A stretch of 47,777 nt of DNA from Flavobacteriales bacterium (GCA_002737665.1 NSIF01000006.1:1-47777); one strand, 5' to 3'. Shown: positions 1-9,461, counted from the first letter of the stretch. Notes: generated by a model from the letters alone, not told the origin. Numbers and translations are program-made.

Positions 1-1599
1 GGAAGTAAAATTGCCCAGTTCAAAGCGCATGGGCTTACGGATGTAGGTAAACCACTTCACCTATTAGTGCTTTCAGTTGATGGTAAGTTTGATCCTGCTA
101 GTAATGTTTCCAAAACGAAAATATTAATCAATAATGGAATTCATCCTGGAGAACCAGATGGCATTGATGCTTGTATTGAATTGACAAGAAAACTATTGGC
201 CAATCCTGAATTGCTTCCGGCTAATGTGGTAATTTGTATCATCCCTGTGTATAATATTGATGGTTGTCTAAACAGAGGAAGTACAAGTCGTGTAAATCAA
301 AACGGTCCAATTGAATATGGCTTTCGTGGAAATGCTAAAAATCTTGATCTTAATAGAGATTTTATTAAGTGCGATGCTAGCAATACAATTTCGTTTGAAA
401 AAATATTTCAGGCTTGGAAGCCAGATGTTTTTATTGATACGCATGTTTCTAATGGCGCCGATTATCAATATGTAATGACTTTAGTTGAGTCGCAACGCAA
501 TAAAATGAATGCTATTGTTTCCGATTTTGTAAGTAAGGAAATGGTTCCTGCGCTATACATGTCGATGAAAGAAAAAAAACTGGAGATGTGTCCTTATGTA
601 GAATTGCTTGGTGAAACTCCAGCTACTGGCATTAAAGGTTTTTTGGAAACACCTCGGTTTTCTACGGGTTATTCATCACTTTTTAATTGCATCAGTTTTA
701 TTACGGAAACACACATGTGGAAAGCTTATAACGATAGAGTTTGGGCCACTTATGAATTTCTTTTTTCGATGATAGCATTTTGTGAAGATAGGGGAGTAGC
801 TATTAAAAAAGTACATAAGGAAGCAGATCAAAGTGTATCCATTCAAAAAGAATTTTCCTTGAATTGGAGCTTAGATACCACAAAATTTGAATGGATTAGT
901 TTTAATGGTTTTGAGGCGAAACATAAATTGTCACTTATATCTGGTAAGTCGAGATTGTATTATGATCGAAATGCTCCTTATGCTCGACCAGTAAAGTTTT
1001 ATAACACTTATTTTTCTACAACTAAGGTAACAGCACCTGCAATTTACATTCTACCACAGGCTTATGTAGCTGTTGTTGAACGTTTGCAATTAAATGGAGT
1101 TATTACTCAACGCTTGAGCAAAGACACGATAATGAATGTGTCGGTATATTATATTGAAGGTCACGAAACATCTAAAAATCCTTATGAAGCGCATTATTTA
1201 CATACAGGAACAAAAGTTCGGTATGATACACAACGCATTCAGTATTTTAAGGGTGATTATGTAATTCGCACTAATCAAATTTCGAATCGATACATTGTTG
1301 AAACTTTAGAGCCGGAAGGTGGTGATAGTTTTTTTGCTTGGAATTTTTTTGATGGAATCCTTCAGCAAAAAGAGTGGTTCAGCGACTATATTTTTGAGGA
1401 TTTGGCGGATAGTATTTTGAAAAGTAATTCCACTTTAAGTTACCAATTTTATACGAAACAAAAAGAAGATACTTTATTCGCGAATGATCATTATGCGCAA
1501 CTAAGTTTTATTTACAATAATTCTTCTTTTATGGAAAAATCTTTTAACCGTTATCCGGTTGCACGATTGAATAAATTCCTTAAACTTCCGATTGAATAA
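1..1599 (+). CDS. M14 family zinc carboxypeptidase, 5' partial
   Basis: The frame is open from base 1, so the gene starts upstream of the window; the GTG at 67 is only an internal codon. Zinc-ligand signatures of M14 peptidases are visible: an HPGE motif (His at 142-144, Glu at 151-153), an LNRD stretch, the third ligand His in FIDTHVSNG (442-444) and the likely catalytic Glu in ITETH (706-708). The downstream ~260 residues have no motif I recognise and probably form beta-rich accessory domains. The family cleaves C-terminal residues or cell-wall peptides; Bacteroidota members are usually exported, but the signal peptide would lie outside the window. The stop overlaps the NUDIX start by one base (TAATG), suggesting co-transcription. 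The specific substrate is unknown. Confidence 0.85.
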   Translation, partial: GSKIAQFKAHGLTDVGKPLHLLVLSVDGKFDPASNVSKTKILINNGIHPGEPDGIDACIELTRKLLANPELLPANVVICIIPVYNIDGCLNRGSTSRVNQNGPIEYGFRGNAKNLDLNRDFIKCDASNTISFEKIFQAWKPDVFIDTHVSNGADYQYVMTLVESQRNKMNAIVSDFVSKEMVPALYMSMKEKKLEMCPYVELLGETPATGIKGFLETPRFSTGYSSLFNCISFITETHMWKAYNDRVWATYEFLFSMIAFCEDRGVAIKKVHKEADQSVSIQKEFSLNWSLDTTKFEWISFNGFEAKHKLSLISGKSRLYYDRNAPYARPVKFYNTYFSTTKVTAPAIYILPQAYVAVVERLQLNGVITQRLSKDTIMNVSVYYIEGHETSKNPYEAHYLHTGTKVRYDTQRIQYFKGDYVIRTNQISNRYIVETLEPEGGDSFFAWNFFDGILQQKEWFSDYIFEDLADSILKSNSTLSYQFYTKQKEDTLFANDHYAQLSFIYNNSSFMEKSFNRYPVARLNKFLKLPIE

Positions 1600-2033
1600 T
1601 GAAAAAATATAATGTAAGAGTTTACGGTTTAATTATTCTTGATGGTAAAATTCTTATTACCGATGAATTTCGTGGAGGGATGCGCATGACAAAATTTCCT
1701 GGTGGCGGTAATGAGTGGGGGGAAGGTTTATTGGAAACGCTTTACCGTGAGTGCAGAGAAGAACTTTTTCAGGAACCAATTTTTACTGAACATTTCTATA
1801 CATCTGATTTTTTTGTTGCTTCTAATTTTAACACCAACGATCAGCTTATTAGTATATATTATAAAGCGACCATTCCTTTTCCAGAAAAATTAACTACTAC
1901 TGAAATACCTTTTGATTTTCCAGAAGAAAAAGACGGTGCGCAAGTATTTAGGTGGGTTGACTTGAGTCAGATAAATCCCGATCAATTTACATTCCCTATT
2001 GATAAAAAAGTGGTCGAACTATTAGGTAAGTAA
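1599..2033 (+). CDS. NUDIX hydrolase
   Basis: This 144-residue protein has the length of a single-domain NUDIX pyrophosphohydrolase. A NUDIX box is visible at about residues 37-59: G-x5-E-x7-RE-x-REE, ending in EELF, so the usual late Gly is replaced by a hydrophobic residue while the metal-binding REx2EE core is intact. The family hydrolyses nucleoside diphosphates linked to another moiety; the substrate cannot be read from the sequence. The start overlaps the peptidase stop (TAATG), so the two genes are probably translationally coupled. It ends 11 bases from the convergent T9SS protein gene with no clear terminator hairpin between them. Confidence 0.85.
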   Translation: MKKYNVRVYGLIILDGKILITDEFRGGMRMTKFPGGGNEWGEGLLETLYRECREELFQEPIFTEHFYTSDFFVASNFNTNDQLISIYYKATIPFPEKLTTTEIPFDFPEEKDGAQVFRWVDLSQINPDQFTFPIDKKVVELLGK

Positions 2034-2044
2034 TTACTATTTTT

Positions 2045-2893
2045 TTATTTAATAATTATTTTTTGTGTACTAAGGGAAGCTCCGTTTTCCAATTGAATTA
2101 AATATACACCACTCGGAATTTCTGGAATTTGAACTTCTATAGTTGGTGTATTGCCAATTGATTGTTGTAGTTGTGTAATTTCAATCATTTGTCCACTCAT
2201 TGAAAATAATTGAACGCTCGCTTTCTCATTCTCAAGTGCAGTATATGTTACCGAGATGTGATCTTGCGCTGGATTTGGGTAAACAGAAAAGCTGATATTA
2301 TTCTGTGTGTTTGATAAGATTCCATTTGTTGCGGGCATTACCAACTGTGATGTGGAGTAAATGTGATCACCAGAGGTTATTAAATTACCATTTGCTGCAT
2401 TTCCAGTTACATAAAATGTAACATCACCTATATTCGTACTTGGTGCAGTCCAATTAAAAGAGAAAGTGTGCGAGTTTGCAGTATTTCCACCATTCAAAGT
2501 ATGCACCATATTTTTCCGAACAACACTTGAAACTGTTGCGTTTAATATTTGAGTTTGAGAGTTAGTTACAATTAGTGTTCCAGCATTTTGGTTTGTACTG
2601 CTTAGGCATTCGCAATCAAATCCGAAAAGAGAATTCCCCGTACGTGAAACATTAACGTCAATTGAATAGGTTTGGCCGGGTGTGTATTGCCAATTGATTA
2701 AATCTGTTGAACTGATTGTTACTAAACCTGTACCATCATTTAATACTGATCCTGTGTGACATCCGGTACAAGTACCTTCTCCTGGAGAACCAGTTTTCCC
2801 AGCTTTACCACTATCACTAAGTAAATCAAATCCTGAATTTATCGAAATAATTGTTATCCCCATTAAAAGAATTATGATTTTTGATTTTCTCAT
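2045..2893 (-). CDS. Secreted T9SS cargo with CXXCH motif (choice-of-anchor V / Reeler-like)
   Basis: The 282-residue protein starts with a signal peptide (MRKSKIIILLMGITIISI). Just after it comes a Gly-rich segment with CTGCH, a single c-type heme attachment motif, in the GKxGxTGSPGEGTCTGCHTGS context I associate with the choice-of-anchor V group. A beta-sandwich follows (residues ~40-190) that resembles Reeler-like domains. The last ~80 residues are a type A T9SS sorting domain: SVYPNPAQDHISV, a GQMIEI turn and a terminal GVYLIQLENG...KIIIK strand. It is therefore predicted to cross the outer membrane and sit on the surface or be released. It is the last gene of a four-gene minus-strand run with two heme lipoproteins and a barrel protein. 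Heme attachment and electron transfer are inference. Confidence 0.82.
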   Translation of the reverse strand: MRKSKIIILLMGITIISINSGFDLLSDSGKAGKTGSPGEGTCTGCHTGSVLNDGTGLVTISSTDLINWQYTPGQTYSIDVNVSRTGNSLFGFDCECLSSTNQNAGTLIVTNSQTQILNATVSSVVRKNMVHTLNGGNTANSHTFSFNWTAPSTNIGDVTFYVTGNAANGNLITSGDHIYSTSQLVMPATNGILSNTQNNISFSVYPNPAQDHISVTYTALENEKASVQLFSMSGQMIEITQLQQSIGNTPTIEVQIPEIPSGVYLIQLENGASLSTQKIIIK

Positions 2894-2902
2894 TTTGATT
2901 TT

Positions 2903-3838
2903 TTAAGTAGTTGATTTATTTTTATGTTTAATTGCAAACACACGTGAAATGTTAAACCCAAGACGGATATTACCTTTTAACCAATCACTTTTGGTGTAAG
3001 GTATGTATTGCACTTCGTTCATTCCAAATTGATTCGTAAAATGGAATTGAAAAACGTGTCCTCCAGTTTCGAGATCAAATCCAATTCCTAAAGGATCATG
3101 AAATGTTTCCTTTTTACTAGTATAATTTCCAATACGATATGCGTATTCAAACGTGACTGCAAAACGTTTTGATATTTTATAGCGACCAGAAATACCTGTC
3201 GCAAAAATATCATTTTTATCGGATGCGAAATCAACTATATTGTAATGAATGTAAAACTCATTTAATTCTAATGTTAATCTTTGATTTATTTTTCTTCCAA
3301 TAATCAAGCAAGTAGCATAAGAAATTCGATTCACTGGATATCTATATTTATCAATTCCGGTGAATGCATTATTAGGATCTTTAAGAAAAGTATAATTCAT
3401 AGCACTTTGTAAGGTTACCGAAATAGGAATATGGTTATCCGTTGTTTGTCTTAGCATTTTTATTTTAAATGACGCATCGGCTAATTTTTCGTCGGACGTT
3501 CTTCCAATACCAACCATCAACCAATCAGTGATTCCATAATCTAATGATAAACGAATGCATGCATCACCATCTAATCCAAATGCATTGTATGCGGGATTTC
3601 CATTTCCATTTGCAAATTCCCCAAATCGATGTGCGATTCTAAAGTCCATGGCATTTTTACCCATTGTTTCCATAGTGGGAAAATTAATTACACGCGTGGC
3701 TTTAAATGATGCGGATGTAAACTCATGTGTTGGTTTGCCCAAATAATCTAGACTATCTGCCATTCTTTGCATTACATCATCTTGAGCTATTGACCGCTGG
3801 CTTACAAGTAATAAAAAAACTAAAAATATTTTTTTCAT
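2903..3838 (-). CDS. DUF5777 family outer-membrane beta-barrel protein
   Basis: The 311-residue protein has a clear signal peptide (MKKIFLVFLLLVSQRSIAQ) followed by alternating amphipathic strands typical of a small outer-membrane barrel, such as RIAHRFGEFANG, RLSLDYGITDWLMVGIGR, FAVTFEYAYRIGNY and GHVFQFHFTNQFGMNE. The wording of the N-terminal half (RVINFPTMETMGKNAMDFRIAHRFG) matches my memory of DUF5777. It lies 13 bases after a CXXCH lipoprotein and 9 bases before the T9SS heme-motif protein, so it may be the outer-membrane part of the same module. The biochemical role is not established; a pore or scaffold is inference. Confidence 0.8.
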   Translation of the reverse strand: MKKIFLVFLLLVSQRSIAQDDVMQRMADSLDYLGKPTHEFTSASFKATRVINFPTMETMGKNAMDFRIAHRFGEFANGNGNPAYNAFGLDGDACIRLSLDYGITDWLMVGIGRTSDEKLADASFKIKMLRQTTDNHIPISVTLQSAMNYTFLKDPNNAFTGIDKYRYPVNRISYATCLIIGRKINQRLTLELNEFYIHYNIVDFASDKNDIFATGISGRYKISKRFAVTFEYAYRIGNYTSKKETFHDPLGIGFDLETGGHVFQFHFTNQFGMNEVQYIPYTKSDWLKGNIRLGFNISRVFAIKHKNKSTT

Positions 3839-3851
3839 TTAAAAGTTCTAA

Positions 3852-4229
3852 TTAATTGTTAAGCGCCCCAGCAGTAATCCATATTTCAAATTGTCGTATT
3901 TGACATTGGTTAAGTTGAAAATTTTGTGGCATTTGGCTCCAACCACCACTTCCTTCCAAATGACCAAGCAATTCATTGTTAGTCAGTGCATATTGTTGTA
4001 AGGAAGCGTGTGTGTCAATGCGGAAACTACTGGAAGGAGCTGTTCCAGAATGACAGGAAAAACAATAGTTTTCCATTAATGGCAAAATATGGTTTGAATA
4101 TGAAATTGTAGATACAGTATCGCATGGGGTAAACAAATCAGCACCTACATAAAGTTCGCTAAGTTTATCTTTATAGCAAGCTGTAAATAGTGTAGAAAAA
4201 AGAAGAAATACTAAAAATATTTTTCTCAT
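3852..4229 (-). CDS. Monoheme cytochrome c-like lipoprotein (CXXCH)
   Basis: This 125-residue protein has a lipoprotein signal peptide with the lipobox Cys in LFTAC (residue ~18). The CFSCH motif at about residue 56 is a c-type heme site, and a later WSQMPQN...QIRQFEIWITAGA segment matches the C-terminal Met-ligand helix of small cytochrome c domains. It is therefore probably a membrane-tethered monoheme protein of the periplasm or cell surface. It lies 6 bases downstream of a related lipoprotein gene in the same operon. Heme loading is inferred from the motif only; partners and redox direction are unknown. Confidence 0.78.
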   Translation of the reverse strand: MRKIFLVFLLFSTLFTACYKDKLSELYVGADLFTPCDTVSTISYSNHILPLMENYCFSCHSGTAPSSSFRIDTHASLQQYALTNNELLGHLEGSGGWSQMPQNFQLNQCQIRQFEIWITAGALNN

Positions 4230-4235
4230 GCTAAC

Positions 4236-4610
4236 CTAATTGTCTTTTGCTCCTTGTGCAATCCAAACATAAATAGAATTAATATTTTTAGTACTCAAAG
4301 TTAGGTATGGATCTTTTGGCATTTTATCTTCTGTTGAAGAACTGATAAGCGTTTTATATAACTTACTGTTTTTCGGATTGCCAGGAATGATATATTCTGG
4401 GTTACTAATTTCATCGTAGGTAATTAATGGGAATGCACTACCATAAGTTAATTGTCCATGACAGCCTGCGTGTTGGCAGCTATTTGTAATGATTGGACGA
4501 ATAACTGTGTCAAAACTTATTTGCTGATTTGGAATTATTGGCTCATGCGTGCAGGAGCTTAAATAGAGAGCAGAAAAAACAAGTAAAATATATATCCTAT
4601 TTTTTAGCAT
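4236..4610 (-). CDS. Cytochrome c-like lipoprotein with atypical CX4CH motif
   Basis: This 124-residue protein has a lipobox (LYLSSC, Cys at ~20). At the position where its neighbour has CXXCH it has CQHAGCH, that is CX4CH. The rest of the small cytochrome fold is recognisable: EDKMPKDPYLTLS, giving a possible Met ligand, then INSIYVWIAQGAKDN, closely parallel to the end of the next gene product. This suggests two divergent paralogues in tandem. It is the first gene of the four-gene run. A TAnnTTTA-like sequence on the minus strand (4625-4632) might be its promoter, but no TTG is found at the right distance. Whether CX4CH carries covalent heme is uncertain. Confidence 0.75.
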   Translation of the reverse strand: MLKNRIYILLVFSALYLSSCTHEPIIPNQQISFDTVIRPIITNSCQHAGCHGQLTYGSAFPLITYDEISNPEYIIPGNPKNSKLYKTLISSSTEDKMPKDPYLTLSTKNINSIYVWIAQGAKDN

Positions 4611-4700
4611 AAAATTTTATAGAGTAAAGGTAAGTATTATTTTATGTGTATAAATTGATATTTTAGATGCTAAAAAAGACTTTTATGTTAAATTTTGATA

Positions 4701-5405
4701 TCAGTAGGAGCGTATTCTTGTGAATACTGTTGACAATGTTACTTTCAGCATGTAGTAAATTGCAGCTGCTGTATTAATGGAGGAAATTCCGCCCTGCCGT
4801 TCCCGCATTTGTACTTGCACTTCTCCAATTCGAAGTTTATTTTTTGAATACAATACAATTGATTCTGGTTCTGGGTATTCATCTGGATAATAATTATTTA
4901 CTATAGCAATCGCCTTTTTATTTAGCAATCTAAATCCGGAAGTAGTATCGTAAATTTCAAATCCAGTCAATAATTTGTTAAGACGCGAAAAATATTTTAT
5001 TCCGATTCTTCTACTTCTGGTGGATTGGAAACCGTCATTACGGAGGTACCGTGATCCAATTGTTATATCCCAATTATTTTCAGCAGCCCCTGCTATAATT
5101 TTTGAAAGCTCTGAAGCTGGGTGTTGTCCATCACCATCTACTTGAATTGCAAAGTCAAAATTATTTTGAAATGCGAACTTAAAACCTGTTTGCATTGCAC
5201 CGCCAATACCAAGATTGATTGGAAGATGAAGGGCAATGCAAGGGAGTAAATCAATTATATGTGCTGTGTCATCGGTTGAGCAATCATTTACAACAATAAT
5301 AGTGAGTAGCAGTCGTTCTGCTTTTGCAATTGCTATTAATTCCTCCACAACATTTTTTATGTTTTTAGATTCATTGTATGCGGGAACTATAATAGCAATT
5401 TTCAT
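4701..5405 (-). CDS. Family 2 glycosyltransferase (DPM1-like)
   Basis: The 234-residue protein is a GT-A fold enzyme without membrane segments. It shows the N-terminal IIVPAYNES strand, the VVNDCSTDDT nucleotide-binding segment, a Gly-rich NLGIGGAMQTGFKFA, the metal-binding DGDGQHP (DxD) and an IGSRYLRNDGFQSTRSR block, as in the dolichol/polyprenol-phosphate sugar transferases. It probably transfers a sugar from a nucleotide donor to a polyprenyl phosphate or glycan intermediate at the membrane; donor and acceptor cannot be read. It stands alone, divergent from recQ, with no glycan-synthesis neighbours in the window. Confidence 0.85.
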   Translation of the reverse strand: MKIAIIVPAYNESKNIKNVVEELIAIAKAERLLLTIIVVNDCSTDDTAHIIDLLPCIALHLPINLGIGGAMQTGFKFAFQNNFDFAIQVDGDGQHPASELSKIIAGAAENNWDITIGSRYLRNDGFQSTRSRRIGIKYFSRLNKLLTGFEIYDTTSGFRLLNKKAIAIVNNYYPDEYPEPESIVLYSKNKLRIGEVQVQMRERQGGISSINTAAAIYYMLKVTLSTVFTRIRSY

Positions 5406-5611
5406 ATTCTTACGCGGTGATATATCTTTTGAAATTTCGGTGTGATCATTATAGAATACATTTTATAGTACTTAAAACTAAATCGAATAAGGGATTTATG
5501 TTAAAATAGTCAAATTTAGTTATATAAATACAATTTTTAACGGCTTATTTTTTAGACTCACCGACGATATATTGGCCTTTAAATTATTTTTTAAATAATG
5601 ATAATATTCTA

Positions 5612-5642
5612 TTGTAAGAACGAAAAATTCCTTATATCTTTA
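5612..5642 (+). promoter_or_regulatory. Candidate Bacteroidota promoter for recQ
   Basis: TTG at 5612-5614, a 20-base spacer and TATCTTTA at 5635-5642 match the phylum consensus TTG-N19/20-TAnnTTTG except for the last base. Transcription would start near 5648, giving a leader of about 40 bases before the recQ ATG. Found by eye; no scoring matrix was applied. Confidence 0.4.
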
Positions 5643-5687
5643 CTATACAGACATTAATTAAATTTTTTATACAAGCAGATCGATTGA

Positions 5688-7895
5688 ATGAAAACGATAG
5701 CAAGAGAGTCAATAACATTAACTGACGAGTTACAAAAATATTTTGGGTTTAATAAATTCAAAGGTGAGCAAGAGGCGGTAATCAATAGTGTTCTTGAAAA
5801 GAAAGACACTTTTGTAATTATGCCAACTGGGGGTGGAAAGTCGCTTTGTTACCAATTACCAGCATTGTTAAGCAGTGGTGTAGCAATTATTGTTTCACCT
5901 CTAATTGCATTGATGAAAAATCAGGTGGATGCCATTCGTAACCATGGTTCTGAAGATGGGGTAGCACATTTTTTAAATTCTTCACTCAACAAATCAGAGA
6001 TTATTCAAGTAAAAAAAGATATTAAAGATGGCATAACGAAATTGCTTTATGTTTCACCTGAATCTTTGACAAAAGAGGAAAATATAATATTTTTTAAAGA
6101 AATAAAAATTTCATTTTTTGCTATTGATGAAGCACATTGTATTTCTGAGTGGGGGCATGATTTCCGTCCTGAGTATCGTCGACTGCGTGAAATTATTGAA
6201 GCTATTGGTAGCGTTTCTATCATAGCTTTAACAGCAACTGCTACGCCAAAAGTTCAACAAGATATTATCAAAACCTTAGCGATGACTAAGGCAAATGTTT
6301 TTAAAACATCCTTTAATCGTGCTAATCTTTATTATGAGGTAAGGCCTAAGGTGAATGTAGCGATAGAGATTGTGAAGTTCATTAAAAAAAATATTGGTAA
6401 GTCGGGCATCGTATATTGCTTGAGTCGGAAAAAGGTTGAAGAGATTGCTGAGTTTCTTCAGGTAAATGGCATCAAAGCACTTCCATACCATGCAGGACTT
6501 GATGCACAAACTCGTGTAAAAACACAAGATGATTTTTTGATGGAAGAAATTGATGTGATTGTTGCAACAATTGCATTTGGAATGGGAATTGATAAGCCGG
6601 ATGTTCGATTTGTAATTCACCACGATGTTCCTAAATCATTAGAAGGGTATTACCAGGAAACTGGTCGTGCAGGTCGCGATGGAGGAGAAGGGCAATGTTT
6701 ATCTTTCTATGCATTCGCTGATATTCAAAAGTTAGAAAAGTTTATGAAAGGGAAACCTGTTGCCGAAGTGGAGATAGGTAAACAACTTTTGTTAGAAACT
6801 GTTGCCTTTGCTGAGTCTTCTGCCTGTCGTCGTAAAGTGTTATTAAATTATTTCGGCGAAACATATAGACAGGAAAATTGCGGCAGTTGTGATAATTGCA
6901 AAAACCCTAAAGTTAAAATTGATGCTACCGATGATATTTTAATGGTTGTTGATACAGTCATTGATGTAAAAGAAAAATTTAAATCGAAATATATCATTCA
7001 AGTTTTATTGGGCGATGTTACTCCATTGGTTTCATCTTACAAGCATGATAATTTAGAGGTTTTTGGCAAAGGGGATGTAGAAGGGAAAGACGAGGCACAT
7101 TGGAATTCAGTTATACGAACAGCTTTGTTGGAAGGGTTTTTATCTAAAGACATTGACAATTATGGTTTATTAAAGGTTACTAAAGAAGGTAAATCTTTTC
7201 TTGAAAAGCCGCATCCAGTTTTTGTGACACGTGACCATGATTATACAGGTGCCGAAAGTGATGATGATGATGATGTGGATGGTGGTAAAACTGGTGCAGG
7301 GTCCGACCCTGTGCTCTTTACTTTGTTGAAAGATCTTGTAAAGCAAGTTGCTCGCCAAAAAAATCTTCCTCCATATGTAATTTTTCAAGAAACTTCATTG
7401 GATGAAATGGCAATTCAATATCCAATTAACATGGATGAGATGACCCGCATCTCAGGTGTAGGGCCGGGAAAAGCTGCTAAATTTGGAAAGCAATTCATCG
7501 ACCTTATTGCGAAATATGTGGATGAAAATGAAATAGAACGCCCACAGGATTTAGTGGTCAAGTCTGTTATTAATAAATCAGGTTTGAAAGTTCATATCAT
7601 TCAGAGTATTGATCGTAAATTAGATTTGGAAGATGTTGCTGCCGCAAAACGATTGAAATTGGATGATTTGATTTCTGAAATTGAAACTATCGTACTTTCA
7701 GGAACTAAAATAAATATCAGTTATTATATTGACAGTATGATGGATGCTGATAAACAAGAAGAAATTATAGACTATTTCAAAGAGTCAGAATCTGATTCCC
7801 TTGAAGATGCTATTGATGAATTGGGCGAAGAAGATTTTACGCAAGAGGAAATTCGATTGGTACGCATTAAATTTTTAAGTGAGTTTGGTAATTAG
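5688..7895 (+). CDS. recQ: ATP-dependent DNA helicase RecQ
   Basis: This 735-residue superfamily 2 helicase unwinds DNA 3'-5' in recombination and fork repair. Visible parts are Walker A (MPTGGGKS, ~45-52), the DEAH box (147-150), the LTATAT motif (~181-186), motif [11 protein letters not shown] (~323-331), four zinc-binding Cys (380, 398, 401, 404), the RQC winged helix (~415-520) and an HRDC domain with [13 protein letters not shown] (~545-625). Two additions stand out: a very acidic linker with five consecutive Asp (~526-530) before HRDC, and ~110 further residues after HRDC, both of which make it longer than E. coli RecQ (about 610 residues). It is monocistronic and ends in a hairpin repeat. 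Confidence 0.95.
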   Translation: MKTIARESITLTDELQKYFGFNKFKGEQEAVINSVLEKKDTFVIMPTGGGKSLCYQLPALLSSGVAIIVSPLIALMKNQVDAIRNHGSEDGVAHFLNSSLNKSEIIQVKKDIKDGITKLLYVSPESLTKEENIIFFKEIKISFFAIDEAHCISEWGHDFRPEYRRLREIIEAIGSVSIIALTATATPKVQQDIIKTLAMTKANVFKTSFNRANLYYEVRPKVNVAIEIVKFIKKNIGKSGIVYCLSRKKVEEIAEFLQVNGIKALPYHAGLDAQTRVKTQDDFLMEEIDVIVATIAFGMGIDKPDVRFVIHHDVPKSLEGYYQETGRAGRDGGEGQCLSFYAFADIQKLEKFMKGKPVAEVEIGKQLLLETVAFAESSACRRKVLLNYFGETYRQENCGSCDNCKNPKVKIDATDDILMVVDTVIDVKEKFKSKYIIQVLLGDVTPLVSSYKHDNLEVFGKGDVEGKDEAHWNSVIRTALLEGFLSKDIDNYGLLKVTKEGKSFLEKPHPVFVTRDHDYTGAESDDDDDVDGGKTGAGSDPVLFTLLKDLVKQVARQKNLPPYVIFQETSLDEMAIQYPINMDEMTRISGVGPGKAAKFGKQFIDLIAKYVDENEIERPQDLVVKSVINKSGLKVHIIQSIDRKLDLEDVAAAKRLKLDDLISEIETIVLSGTKINISYYIDSMMDADKQEEIIDYFKESESDSLEDAIDELGEEDFTQEEIRLVRIKFLSEFGN

Positions 7896-7978
7896 TCATT
7901 CCATGCTTCGATACGACTCGTCGGTTTAATTTTATTTTCAAATCATCTTTTTGGACGACGAGTCTACTCAGCATGACA
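7896..7978. repeat. REP-like hairpin repeat, copy 1
   Basis: Directly after the recQ stop codon, GCTTCGATAC (7905-7914) is followed by the stem GACTCGTCG (7915-7923), a 32-base AT-rich loop, the complementary CGACGAGTC (7956-7964) and TACTCAGCATGAC (7965-7977). The same flanks with a different stem occur at 43091-43136. It may act as a transcript end for recQ, although no T-run follows the stem. It is probably one of a dispersed family. Confidence 0.7.
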
Positions 7979-7981
7979 AAT

Positions 7982-8893
7982 TTATGATTGAGAAATTTGC
8001 CAAACAATCATCGACTGGTCATCACTTCCTGAAATTAATCCCTGCTCATTCCAAATTAGTCTATTCACTGAATTTTTATGTCCATCCTGCCCGTCTTTTC
8101 CGCAGCGCAGTAGTAAATTGAAATTTTCAGCATCCCAAATTTTCATCGACTTATCACGACTTGCTGTTGCGAATAGTTTTTTATCTGGACTAAATACAAT
8201 GTGATAAATTGCAAAATTGTGTGCAGGGATTTTAACAATGGACTTGAAATTATCTTTTGAATCCCATACATTTAAATGTGCATCACGACCTCCACTCAAT
8301 AAATATATTCCATTTGGATGCCAACAAACGGAATTCGCTGATAATCCATGTGCAACAAATGTTTGCACCTCTTCCATTTTTGGTAATGCATATATTTTTA
8401 TTGCACCATCTCCACATGTAACGGCGAGTAAATCTTCATTCGGATGTAAAGCAAAGCCGCGCACTTTTAAATTGGTGATTTTCTTTTGTTCGTTAATTGA
8501 AATTGTTTCTCCATCAAGAATGGTAAAAGTTCCGTCACCACTTGCTGCAAAAATTAAATTATGTTTTTTCGATATGGCTAAATCAAAAATTTGTCCATTA
8601 TTTAATTGAATTGTTCTTGCAATTATTTTATTTTCAATATCAATTTCATGCAACTTTCCGATGCCGTCACCTGCGAGTAGTATATTGTTTTCAGGTAAGT
8701 ACAAAAGGGAATAGACAGGTGCCGAAAATTCAATCGCAAAGTCTTTTTGTTGACCTGAAATCAAATCCCAGGCGCCAACAAATTTGTCGCTACTACCACT
8801 GTAAATAAGTGAGGTTTCATTTCCTTCACTTAAGCCGTAAACACCTCCTTGGTGGCCTCTGAAAACTATTTTTTGAGTTGCGGTAACGTTCAT
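7982..8893 (-). CDS. WD40 repeat beta-propeller protein
   Basis: The 303-residue protein consists almost wholly of WD40 repeats. Repeat ends are visible as SSDKFVGAWD, GDGTFTILD, GDGAIKIYA, GGRDAHLNVWD, SRDKSMKIWD and SDDQSMIVWQ, consistent with a single seven-bladed propeller. There is no signal peptide, so it is probably a cytoplasmic protein-interaction scaffold. Its ATG lies one base after the stop of the upstream gene (8895-9461), so the two are likely co-translated and perhaps functionally linked. No catalytic motif is visible and the partner is unknown. Confidence 0.88.
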   Translation of the reverse strand: MNVTATQKIVFRGHQGGVYGLSEGNETSLIYSGSSDKFVGAWDLISGQQKDFAIEFSAPVYSLLYLPENNILLAGDGIGKLHEIDIENKIIARTIQLNNGQIFDLAISKKHNLIFAASGDGTFTILDGETISINEQKKITNLKVRGFALHPNEDLLAVTCGDGAIKIYALPKMEEVQTFVAHGLSANSVCWHPNGIYLLSGGRDAHLNVWDSKDNFKSIVKIPAHNFAIYHIVFSPDKKLFATASRDKSMKIWDAENFNLLLRCGKDGQDGHKNSVNRLIWNEQGLISGSDDQSMIVWQISQS

Positions 8894-8894
8894 T

Positions 8895-9461
8895 TTAACT
8901 AATTCTTTTTCTGATTATGTCTTCTACAACTTTTAGGAAATCTAATGGAGCTAATGTCCTCCATGGCATTTCATCTAATTGTCCGCCCCAATGTAAGTAC
9001 CAATCTATTCTGGCTTTTTTCATTTCAACTAATACATGTGGTTGGAAGTTAATAAGCGCAATCCAACCGTCTTCCACTTCCTCAAACCATTCTTGGTAGT
9101 AGGAATCATCAGAATAGTGAAAATTTAAAACATTTTCGCCAATAATTACAAACTTGTTTATGCCACTCAGTTGTAGTTCTTCAATAATATCACGTTTTAT
9201 GATCATGATATCGTTATTTAAAGTGTCATTCCATTCGCCGAGTAATTCAATAACGCAAAATTTACTTTCGACATCCACAAAAATTATCTTCATGTAGAGT
9301 GTAAGTGAACCAAATTCATCCCATTGGGGATGAATTAAATAATTGTACAATTGATTTGTAAATTCAAATTCACTGTATTCCCTTCCATAAAAGGGTGATT
9401 TTTCATCTTCTGCTGCATTGTACAAATGTCGCCAATTAAAGAATGGTTCTATGGAATGCAT
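8895..9461 (-). CDS. Conserved-looking hypothetical protein, unknown function
   Basis: I do not recognise a domain in this 188-residue protein. It has no signal peptide or membrane segment and is acidic and rich in aromatic residues. A run of hydrophobic strands alternates with helices (MKIIFVDVESKFCVIELLG, INKFVIIGENVLNF), which would fit an alpha/beta fold. Clustered Trp residues near the C-terminus (DWYLHWGGQLDEMPWRTL) are striking. The gap of one base to the downstream WD40 gene argues for a real gene and tight coupling. Function unknown; an interaction partner for the propeller is only a guess. Confidence 0.75.
   Translation of the reverse strand: MHSIEPFFNWRHLYNAAEDEKSPFYGREYSEFEFTNQLYNYLIHPQWDEFGSLTLYMKIIFVDVESKFCVIELLGEWNDTLNNDIMIIKRDIIEELQLSGINKFVIIGENVLNFHYSDDSYYQEWFEEVEDGWIALINFQPHVLVEMKKARIDWYLHWGGQLDEMPWRTLAPLDFLKVVEDIIRKRIS

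Noticed and set aside
6276-6623. A 115-codon minus-strand frame inside recQ
   Set aside because: It lies wholly within a well-supported gene and has no domain or signal features.
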